From Ignavibacteriaceae bacterium (GTDB lineage: Bacteria; Bacteroidota; Ignavibacteria; Ignavibacteriales; Ignavibacteriaceae), in assembly GCA_025449775.1 (NCBI GenBank), contig JANWIS010000163.1, positions 1 through 12,734 on the forward strand: a stretch of DNA of 12,734 bases, given 5' to 3'. Below, piece by piece: positions 6,582 through 12,734 of this stretch (positions are counted from its first letter, which is position 1; every line of letters starts with the position of its first letter). Both the position numbers and the translations under genes were made by a program. The notes under the pieces were generated by a model. That model did no database searches and was not told where the DNA came from. It worked only from the letters and a program-made list of their open reading frames with translations.

Positions 6582-8009
6582 TTAAAGATATGCTATGATC
6601 AAATCCAGTAATGAACCAGGGAATATTCCTAACAATATTACTAACAGTACGGATATCACAACTCCAAGCATACCACTGAAACTTTTTGAGTAAGTAATTT
6701 CTGTCTCTCTTTCCTTAAAATACATCAGGACAACAATCCTCAGATAAAAATAAACACTGATAAGACTCGAGACAATTCCGAGAATTGTAAGCCACGTTAA
6801 ACCTGATTTTATCGCTGCAATAAAGACATAGTACTTAGCGAAGAAACCAGCCAATGGCGGAATCCCGGCAAGCGAAAACATTATTAAAGATAATAATGCC
6901 GCGAGTACGGGATTTCTCGATCCTAATCCAGAATAAGTATCGATTTCAAGATTTGCGTCATTTTCTCCTTCAATTAGAGAAATAATTCCGAACGCTGCAA
7001 GATTCATAAAAGTATAAACAGCCAGGTAGAAAACAACTCCGGCAACTCCAACTGGTGTTCCTGAAGCTAATCCAATTAATATATAACCAGCATGCGAGAT
7101 TGATGAATATGCAAGCATTCTTTTTATATCACTCTGTGCAATTGCAACAATACTTCCAAATAACATTGAGAAGACTGCAAGCACAGATAAATAAGGAAGA
7201 AACAAGCTTTGAAATCCACCAGAAAATAATGCTGTAAGTGAAGCTATAATTGCAGCAAATGCCGAAGCTTTTCCGATTGTTGAAAACAATCCCGTTATAG
7301 TTGTTGGTGAACCTTGATAGACATCAGGAACCCACATATGAAACGGGAAAGCTGCAATTTTAAATGAGAAGCCGATAAGGAAAAGTAATACTCCAACTAA
7401 AAAAATGATATTGCCTGAAAGTTCAGTGAACTTAGAAGTTATTATGTCAATCGATGTGGATTGTGCTGTGCCGTAAATAAGTGCTATTCCATATACAAGA
7501 AATCCGGTTGCAAAAGCACCTAAAAGAAAATATTTGAGCGATGCTTCTATTGCTTTTTCTTTTTTTCTGTTTACACCGGCAAGCACATAAAAACAGATTG
7601 ACATAATTTCGAGCCCGAGAAATATCATAAAAAAATCTTTTGCACCAGCCATCAACATCATTCCAAGTACTGAGCTCTGGATTAAAATATAATATTCTCC
7701 ATAATTCATTCCATATTTTTTTGTATAATCGACTGAGAGAAGACAAACGAGTGCAGCTCCGATATTGAAAATGAAATAAAAAATATTTGTTCGCCCACCT
7801 GTGGAAAGCATATTCTGCAAAACTATAGACTCGTTGGCTACAGTGAGAAGAGAATAAAATCCTGCGGAAAGAAAAATAAGAATTGAAAACCATGGCAATA
7901 CACTCTCACTTTTTTGCGAGTAAAGTTCAATGAAAACTGATAAAATAATTCCACCGCCAAGTATTACAATTGGCAGAATATTATAAAATTCCTGAATGTT
8001 ATTTAACAT
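6582..8009 (-). CDS. nuoN: NADH-quinone oxidoreductase subunit N
   Basis: A 475-residue, very hydrophobic protein with about 14 membrane helices, the normal size for NuoN. It is one of three Mrp-antiporter-like subunits of complex I and forms a proton channel in the membrane arm. The residues expected for pumping are present: Glu134 in LGLEIMS, Lys217 in FSFKIAAFPFHMWVPD, Lys247 in TIGKASAF, and Lys392 in GFFAKYY, matching E. coli Glu133, Lys217, Lys247 and Lys395. YQGSPT (231-236), rather than the 'VEAPT' of NuoM, and SHAGY (305-309) are typical of NuoN. It is last in the nuoJKLMN block, 38 nt after nuoM, and is followed by nnr. No Shine-Dalgarno is visible before the ATG. Confidence 0.97.
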   Translation of the reverse strand: MLNNIQEFYNILPIVILGGGIILSVFIELYSQKSESVLPWFSILIFLSAGFYSLLTVANESIVLQNMLSTGGRTNIFYFIFNIGAALVCLLSVDYTKKYGMNYGEYYILIQSSVLGMMLMAGAKDFFMIFLGLEIMSICFYVLAGVNRKKEKAIEASLKYFLLGAFATGFLVYGIALIYGTAQSTSIDIITSKFTELSGNIIFLVGVLLFLIGFSFKIAAFPFHMWVPDVYQGSPTTITGLFSTIGKASAFAAIIASLTALFSGGFQSLFLPYLSVLAVFSMLFGSIVAIAQSDIKRMLAYSSISHAGYILIGLASGTPVGVAGVVFYLAVYTFMNLAAFGIISLIEGENDANLEIDTYSGLGSRNPVLAALLSLIMFSLAGIPPLAGFFAKYYVFIAAIKSGLTWLTILGIVSSLISVYFYLRIVVLMYFKERETEITYSKSFSGMLGVVISVLLVILLGIFPGSLLDLIIAYL

Positions 8010-8047
8010 GGTTAATCAATATTAATCTTCTAAAATTTATTTGGATG

Positions 8048-9589
8048 TTAAGGAACATCAACATTCTCAACTGGTAATTGATTTTGAGGTGAAGTTACAA
8101 GTCTGATAATATTTTCTGAAGTCTTATCAGTAATTTTTAAAAACGTCCCCGGATAAATTCCAATCCAGATAATAAAAACAAAAATCGGAGCCAAAACCAA
8201 TTTCTCTCGTCGATTTAAATCGGTTAATGAATTAAGATTCGGATTGGTCACTTCACCAAAAACAATTTTCTTGTACATCCATAAGAGATAAACAGCCGCA
8301 AAGATAACTCCTGTTGCAGAAAATGCTGCAAACCACCAGCTATCCAATACAGTAGATTTAAATGCTCCTGTTAAAATCAAAAACTCACCAACAAATCCAT
8401 TTAACCCCGGTAATCCAATTGAAGATAGTGAAGTAAATAGTAATGCAAATGAAAAGAACGGAACAAGTTTAGCTATTCCACCATAATCTGAAATTTTTCT
8501 TGTATGAGTTCTTTCGTAGATCATTCCAACTAATAGAAAAAGTGCCCCTGTTGAAAGTCCATGATTAATCATTTGAATCATCGAACCTTGCACTGCTTCC
8601 TGGTTGAGTGCAAATATTCCGAGCATTACAAATCCGAGGTGAGAGACAGAAGAATATGCAACTAATTTTTTCATATCAGTCTGAACCATTGCAACCAATG
8701 CACCATAAATTATTCCGATGACCGCAAGAATAGAAATCGGGATAGCATAATCAATTGAAGCCTGTGGAAATAGAGGAAGATTAAACCTAAGAAATCCATA
8801 AGTACCCATCTTCAGCAGAACTCCGGCTAAAATAACACTTCCGGCAGTCGGTGCTTCAACGTGTGCATCTGGCAGCCATGTGTGAAATGGAAATAATGGA
8901 ACTTTTATTGAAAAACTTAATGCAAAAGCCAGAAATAAAAATCCCTGGATAGTTGTATCGATTGTCGGTCCTGTTTTATATAGATCAAGAAGATTTGATG
9001 TAAATCCTCCGAGAAGATTGGAAGAATAAACTATGAGCCAGATAATGGCTACAAGCATCAGCAGACTGCCTGCCATCGTATAAATAAAAAATTTAATCGA
9101 TGCATAAATTTTTCTCTCACCGCCCCAGATTCCACTTATAAAATACAGAGGGATGAGCATCGCTTCCCAAAAGACATAAAATAAAAACATATCGAGTGAA
9201 ACAAATACTCCAAGCATTCCCAATTCCAAAATGAGCATGAAGAATATAAACTCTTTAAGATTTCTCTTAATACTGTTCCAGCTTGAAAGTAATGTAAGCG
9301 GTGTGAGGAATGTTGTAAGAAGAATTAATATTATGGATAAACCATCTGCTCCGACATGATAACTGATATTAAGATCTTTTACCCAATCGAATTTATGTAT
9401 GAACTGAAATTCACCTGACTGATCATTGAAACCAAAATAAATTATCAGTGAAACAACAAATGCAAGAAGTGAAACGGCAATACCGAAATATTTAATTAAT
9501 TGTTCATTCTTTTTATTAATAAAAATAAGCAGTAATGAACCGATCAATGGGATAGCAAGCAAGTATGTTATTAATAATGATTGTTCCAT
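8048..9589 (-). CDS. nuoM: NADH-quinone oxidoreductase subunit M
   Basis: A 513-residue protein with about 14 membrane helices, the usual size for NuoM. It is the middle antiporter-like subunit of the complex I membrane arm. Diagnostic pieces are VFWEAMLIPLYF (139-150), with channel Glu142; FSIKVPLFPFHTWLPDAHVE (226-245), with Lys229; AGVLLKMGTYG (255-265), with Lys260; SVSHLGF (314-320); and GFVGEFLIL (398-406), with Glu402. These correspond to E. coli Glu144, Lys234, Lys265 and Glu407, so the proton path looks intact. The ATG at 9589 directly follows the nuoL TAA with no spacer, so translation is probably coupled by reinitiation. The C-terminus after about 485 is polar and poorly conserved. 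Confidence 0.97.
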   Translation of the reverse strand: MEQSLLITYLLAIPLIGSLLLIFINKKNEQLIKYFGIAVSLLAFVVSLIIYFGFNDQSGEFQFIHKFDWVKDLNISYHVGADGLSIILILLTTFLTPLTLLSSWNSIKRNLKEFIFFMLILELGMLGVFVSLDMFLFYVFWEAMLIPLYFISGIWGGERKIYASIKFFIYTMAGSLLMLVAIIWLIVYSSNLLGGFTSNLLDLYKTGPTIDTTIQGFLFLAFALSFSIKVPLFPFHTWLPDAHVEAPTAGSVILAGVLLKMGTYGFLRFNLPLFPQASIDYAIPISILAVIGIIYGALVAMVQTDMKKLVAYSSVSHLGFVMLGIFALNQEAVQGSMIQMINHGLSTGALFLLVGMIYERTHTRKISDYGGIAKLVPFFSFALLFTSLSSIGLPGLNGFVGEFLILTGAFKSTVLDSWWFAAFSATGVIFAAVYLLWMYKKIVFGEVTNPNLNSLTDLNRREKLVLAPIFVFIIWIGIYPGTFLKITDKTSENIIRLVTSPQNQLPVENVDVP

Positions 9590-11563
9590 TTACGAGTAGC
9601 TTATTATTATCCAGAAAAGAGCAACTAATATCCCGAGAATCATTACAAGTGCATAAGATTGTGCAACACCAGTCTGAATTTTTCTAATATTGTTAGAAAC
9701 ACTTCCGACTAATTTTGCCAACGAATTAATCAATCCATCTATCATTTTATTGTCTGCAATCTTCCATAAAATATTTTCTGAACCTTTAACCATCGGCTTT
9801 ACAATTGATGCTTCATAAACTTCATCAATAAAATATTTATTGAGAAGAATATTATATGCTCCTTTAAATCCTGAAGAAAACTTTTCAGCAATCGCAGGTT
9901 TTTTGAGATAAATATGTCTTGCAAAGAAAATTGAACTTGCAGCAGCAGCTACAGAAACAATCATTAGCACCAGTTCTTCAAAATGTGAGTGACTGCTGAT
10001 ATTCATCATCTTGAATTCAGCTAATTTAAAAACGGGTGCAAGCCAGCTGTGAAAAATATTTCCATGTTCACCTGAAAATATTTCGGGTATTCCTATAAAT
10101 CCGCCGATTATAGAAAGCACAGCGAGAATAATTAATGGAACGGTCATCAATTTTGGAGATTCATGAGGATGAAGCTTGTGGTGATCTCCGCCAACTTCGG
10201 ATCCGCCTTTGGCGGAAAATTTTTCCTGTCCTTCGAAAGTCATAAAGTAAAGTCTGAACATATAGAATGCGGTGAACATTGCCGTAATCAATCCAAGCAG
10301 CCAAAAAATTATTCCGAGATTTGAGTACGAGTACCACAGAATTTCATCCTTGCTAAAAAATCCTGAAAGTGGTGGAATGCCAGAGATAGCAGTTGCAGCA
10401 ATAAGAAAAGTTGCATAAGTAACCGGCATATATTTTTTTAATCCACCGTATTTCCTGATATCCTGGGCTTCGTGCATGGAATGAATTACTGATCCGGCTC
10501 CAAGAAAAAGTAACGCTTTAAAAAAAGCATGAGTCATTACATGAAATATTCCGGCTGAGAAAGCTCCGGCTCCCATTGCTAAAAACATGTAACCAAGCTG
10601 ACTAACTGTTGAGTAAGCAAGCACTTTTTTAATATCATTCTGAACAAGACCAATTGTTGCTGCAAGAAATGCAGTAAATATTCCAAAAACTGCAACAACC
10701 ATCATTGCAGTTGGAGCCGATGCATAAATGATATTGCAACGGGCAACCATATAAACTCCTGCAGTAACCATCGTAGCTGCATGAATAAGTGCTGAAACAG
10801 GTGTTGGACCAGCCATTGCATCCGGAAGCCAGACGAATAATGGAATCTGTGCAGACTTTCCAACAGCACCAATAAAAAGGAATAATGCAATTAATGTGAA
10901 GATATGTTCGGGAACATCAAATGCAACTGCTCTTGAGAAAACATCTGTGAAAACTAAAGTTCCAAAGGTTGAATAGATGAGAAACATTCCTAATAAAAAT
11001 CCAAAATCTCCAATCCTGTTTACAACAAATGCTTTAAGTCCTGCAGAAGATGTTGTGCTGTTTTCAAATTTTCTGTCATACCAAAATCCTATCAACAAAT
11101 ATGAACAGAGACCAACTCCTTCCCAGCCAAGGAACAGCAAAAGAAAATTATCAGCGAGAATAAGATTCATCATTGCAAAAATGAAAAGATTCAGATATGC
11201 AAAGAATCTCCAGAAACTTTTATCTCCATGCATATACCCGATCGAGTAAACATGGATTATAAATCCAACTCCAGTTACAATTAAGGACATCAGTAATGAA
11301 AGTTGATCAACCTGGTAGGAGAAATTAATATTCAACCCGGCAACATTTATCCATTGGAAAAGTGTTGCGATATTAAGTCTCTGATCGACGGGAAGAGAAA
11401 GTGTTTGAATTAATGCACCAACTGTTACAATAAAAGGAATGCCGATTGCACTGCTTCCAACAATTCCGATAACTTTTTCACTTCTTATTTTCGGTCCTAA
11501 TATTCCGTTAAATAAAAATCCCAGTAAAGGAAAAAGAACAGTTAAGTAAATCAGATCAATCAT
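9590..11563 (-). CDS. nuoL: NADH-quinone oxidoreductase subunit L
   Basis: A 657-residue protein, normal for NuoL, the distal antiporter-like subunit. It has about 16 hydrophobic helices and the long lateral helix region that ties the membrane arm together. Key sites are Glu148 in GWEGVGLCSY, Lys236 in GKSAQIPLFVWLPDAM, His261 in SALIHAATMV, HVMTHAFFKA (341-350) with Lys349, and FFSKDEI (402-408) with Lys405. The variable loop at about 443-470 is polar and His-containing, as is common in this subunit. NKYFIDEVYE (575-584) is a conserved NuoL element before the lateral helix, and the final helix is about 635-655. The ATG lies 10 nt after the nuoK stop without a Shine-Dalgarno. The loop carries an unusual G+C-rich palindrome at the DNA level (see the entry at 10202). 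Confidence 0.97.
   Translation of the reverse strand: MIDLIYLTVLFPLLGFLFNGILGPKIRSEKVIGIVGSSAIGIPFIVTVGALIQTLSLPVDQRLNIATLFQWINVAGLNINFSYQVDQLSLLMSLIVTGVGFIIHVYSIGYMHGDKSFWRFFAYLNLFIFAMMNLILADNFLLLFLGWEGVGLCSYLLIGFWYDRKFENSTTSSAGLKAFVVNRIGDFGFLLGMFLIYSTFGTLVFTDVFSRAVAFDVPEHIFTLIALFLFIGAVGKSAQIPLFVWLPDAMAGPTPVSALIHAATMVTAGVYMVARCNIIYASAPTAMMVVAVFGIFTAFLAATIGLVQNDIKKVLAYSTVSQLGYMFLAMGAGAFSAGIFHVMTHAFFKALLFLGAGSVIHSMHEAQDIRKYGGLKKYMPVTYATFLIAATAISGIPPLSGFFSKDEILWYSYSNLGIIFWLLGLITAMFTAFYMFRLYFMTFEGQEKFSAKGGSEVGGDHHKLHPHESPKLMTVPLIILAVLSIIGGFIGIPEIFSGEHGNIFHSWLAPVFKLAEFKMMNISSHSHFEELVLMIVSVAAAASSIFFARHIYLKKPAIAEKFSSGFKGAYNILLNKYFIDEVYEASIVKPMVKGSENILWKIADNKMIDGLINSLAKLVGSVSNNIRKIQTGVAQSYALVMILGILVALFWIIISYS
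10202..10216. repeat. G+C-rich palindrome inside nuoL
   Basis: TCCGCC and GGCGGA flank a 3-nt TTT centre (10202-10207, 10211-10216), forming a perfect 6-bp stem. It spells codons 450-454 (Ser-Ala-Lys-Gly-Gly) in the variable hydrophilic loop of NuoL. It is strikingly G+C-rich for this AT-rich window. It might be a copy of a dispersed palindromic repeat tolerated in a loop, or chance use of Gly and Ala codons; one copy cannot decide. Confidence 0.4.
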
Positions 11564-11573
11564 ATTTATAATG

Positions 11574-11879
11574 TTACCATTTAAGAATATTTATTTCATC
11601 GATGTTAACTGTAAGCTTATTCCTGAAGATTGCAATGATAATTGCCAGACCAACAGCAGCTTCAGCAGCAGCTACTGCCATTACAAAGAATACAAATAGC
11701 TGTCCTGTAGTATCACCTAAATAAGATGAAAAAGTAACCAGTGCAAGATTTGCTGAGTTTAACATCAACTCAACACTCATAAAAACTATTATCGCATTTC
11801 TGCGGGTTAATACTCCAACAATTCCAACGGAAAACATAAAAGCACTTAGTACGAGATAATATTCGATTGGTATTTGCAT
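11574..11879 (-). CDS. nuoK: NADH-quinone oxidoreductase subunit K
   Basis: A 101-residue protein with three membrane helices (about 6-25, 29-52 and 60-85), the normal size of NuoK, homologous to MrpC. It carries the two buried glutamates of the central proton-transfer axis: Glu37 in MSVELMLN and Glu73 in VAAAEAAVGLA, matching E. coli Glu36 and Glu72. TRRNAI (25-30) is the typical loop between helices 1 and 2. It lies 3 nt after the nuoJ stop and 10 nt before nuoL, so it is surely in the same transcript. Confidence 0.97.
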   Translation of the reverse strand: MQIPIEYYLVLSAFMFSVGIVGVLTRRNAIIVFMSVELMLNSANLALVTFSSYLGDTTGQLFVFFVMAVAAAEAAVGLAIIIAIFRNKLTVNIDEINILKW

Positions 11880-11882
11880 TTT

Positions 11883-12398
11883 CTACTCGAATTTCTTTTT
11901 TGCAAGAACCAGTGCACCAATTGTTGCTGCAAGCAATAAGTATCCGGCAGCTTCAAATGGTAAGACATAATTTGTAAACATTTCTCTGCCAATACTTTCA
12001 ATAGTTCCTGCATTAACACTCTCTGAAACTTTATTTGTCATTGAATCATTAGGGTGAGCAAGAAATATCATATAGATTAATTGTATTAACACTAATGCAA
12101 CTACCACTATTGTGAATATTTTTAATTTCGGTTTGTGCTCTAAAAATCTTTTTTCTTTTTCCGGGTTCAAAAGCATAATTACAAATAGGAAGAAAACCAT
12201 AATTGCCCCGGCATAAACTATAACCTGGGCAACAGCAATAAATTGTGCATTAAGGATTAAATAAAGTCCGGCAAGCGAACAAAAGTTCAGCACTAAAAAT
12301 AACGCAGATATAATTGGATTCGGACGTGTAACCATCAGCACCGCAGAAATTATACAGATTAATCCGAACAGGATAAATAAAATTACTTCAAGTGTCAT
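11883..12398 (-). CDS. nuoJ: NADH-quinone oxidoreductase subunit J
   Basis: A 171-residue protein with five membrane helices (about 4-22, 29-49, 53-77, 93-113 and 145-166), as expected for NuoJ (mitochondrial ND6). The most conserved stretch is helix 3, AQVIVYAGAIMVFFLFVIML (57-76), which holds the conserved Tyr62 and the glycine where complex I structures show a pi-bulge that gates coupling between quinone reduction and pumping. TRPNPIISAL (24-33) and the C-terminal FEAAGYLLLAATIGALVLAK (148-167) are also typical. It is the first nuo gene in the window. Its upstream neighbour, 37 nt away, is the 3' end of asnS and not nuoI, so the nuoA-I genes lie elsewhere. No Shine-Dalgarno precedes the ATG. 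Confidence 0.97.
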   Translation of the reverse strand: MTLEVILFILFGLICIISAVLMVTRPNPIISALFLVLNFCSLAGLYLILNAQFIAVAQVIVYAGAIMVFFLFVIMLLNPEKEKRFLEHKPKLKIFTIVVVALVLIQLIYMIFLAHPNDSMTNKVSESVNAGTIESIGREMFTNYVLPFEAAGYLLLAATIGALVLAKKKFE

Positions 12399-12435
12399 TT
12401 ACGATATATAATTTTTTATTTTCAAATTTTATGAA

Positions 12436-12734
12436 CTACGGAGTATTCCTGTATATCATTCTTGGAAACGGAATAGCTTCCCTTAAGTGTTCAAGACCGC
12501 AAATCCAGCTGACAGTTCTTTCCAGTCCAATTCCAAAACCAGCATGAGGAACACTACCGTATCTTCTTAAATCAAGATACCATTCAAATACTTGTTGAGG
12601 AAGATTATGATCTTTGATCCTGTGTAGAAGCTCATCAAGATTATCTTCTCGCTGGCTTCCACCAATTATTTCACCGTAACCTTCAGGTGCAAGAACATCC
12701 AACGCAAGTGCAAGCTTCGGATTTTCCGGATCCC
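12436..12734 (-). CDS. asnS: Asparaginyl-tRNA synthetase, C-terminal part (runs off right edge)
   Basis: The frame is open through the right edge, leaving 98 C-terminal residues. The first visible residues, DPENPKLALALDVLAPEGYG, continue the catalytic core, so the in-frame TTG at 12702 is an internal Leu codon and not a start. The sequence matches the class IIb core of AsnRS: EIIGGSQRED, then WYLDLRRYGSVPHAGFGIGL containing the start of class II motif 3, then ERTVSWICGL and REAIPFPRM near the end. The IGGSQRE segment and the RRYGSVPH loop favour AsnRS over AspRS and LysRS. The enzyme charges tRNA-Asn with asparagine in the cytoplasm using ATP. No terminator hairpin is visible in the 37 nt before nuoJ, so transcription may continue into the nuo genes. 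Confidence 0.94.
   Translation of the reverse strand, partial: DPENPKLALALDVLAPEGYGEIIGGSQREDNLDELLHRIKDHNLPQQVFEWYLDLRRYGSVPHAGFGIGLERTVSWICGLEHLREAIPFPRMIYRNTP

Noticed and set aside
7447..7893. A 148-codon minus-strand open frame inside nuoN
   Set aside because: It is another reading frame of nuoN. The overlapping frame gives a complete NuoN with all expected channel residues, and this one shows no family resemblance.
10154..10186. Histidine-containing stretch of NuoL (about residues 460-470) as a metal-binding site
   Set aside because: His-rich, variable loops at this place are common in NuoL homologues; there is no sign of a dedicated metal site.
10977..11249. A 90-codon plus-strand open frame opposite nuoL
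   Set aside because: Antisense to highly conserved NuoL sequence, with no start signal or domain.
12700..12702. TTG as a start codon for an 88-residue protein
   Set aside because: The same frame stays open upstream to the window edge and continues to match the AsnRS core, so the TTG is an internal leucine codon.

Overview
This is an AT-rich window (roughly one third G+C by eye) in which every supported gene lies on the minus strand, so transcription runs from the right edge to the left edge. The TonB-type transducer with a 'KEYGAYNLR' N-terminus, the near absence of Shine-Dalgarno sequences, the complex I genes and the AT-rich coding style suggest a member of the Bacteroidota/Chlorobiota/Ignavibacteriota group, perhaps an Ignavibacteria-like bacterium. 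That placement is an inference from gene content. The genes look like ordinary chromosomal genes; I found no mobile element, CRISPR array, tRNA or rRNA. The longest gap without a gene is about 186 bases.

Layout in transcription order. The right edge holds the 3' end of asnS (asparaginyl-tRNA synthetase). After 37 nt comes a tight block, nuoJ-nuoK-nuoL-nuoM-nuoN, encoding five membrane-arm subunits of respiratory complex I, including all three antiporter-like proton-pumping subunits. Spacers are 3, 10, 0 and 38 nt. After 51 nt come nnr, a bifunctional NAD(P)HX epimerase/dehydratase, and a small VanZ-family membrane protein that overlaps nnr by 8 nt and starts at TTG. No convincing terminator separates these genes, so asnS/nuo/nnr/vanZ may be read through.

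A 95-nt gap precedes a tonB-type energy-transducer gene. It has the only perfect Shine-Dalgarno sequence in the window, a 9-bp inverted repeat just upstream of it, and a clear intrinsic terminator just after its stop, so it looks like an independent unit.

After a 186-nt gap with a possible promoter, a second group follows: a five-helix membrane protein with a DUF218/YdcF domain, nusB, a UMF1-family MFS transporter that starts 3 nt after nusB, and the N-terminal 220 residues of a glycosyltransferase that runs off the left edge.

Functionally, complex I moves ions with energy from NADH oxidation, Nnr repairs damaged hydrated NAD(P)H, and the TonB protein uses the resulting ion gradient to energise outer-membrane transport. 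The DUF218, VanZ and glycosyltransferase genes point to envelope functions. I see no strong candidate for a novel multi-gene system. The points most worth checking are the separation of nuoJ-N from nuoA-I by asnS, the unusual tonB leader, the nuo-nnr linkage, and a G+C-rich palindrome sitting in frame inside nuoL.
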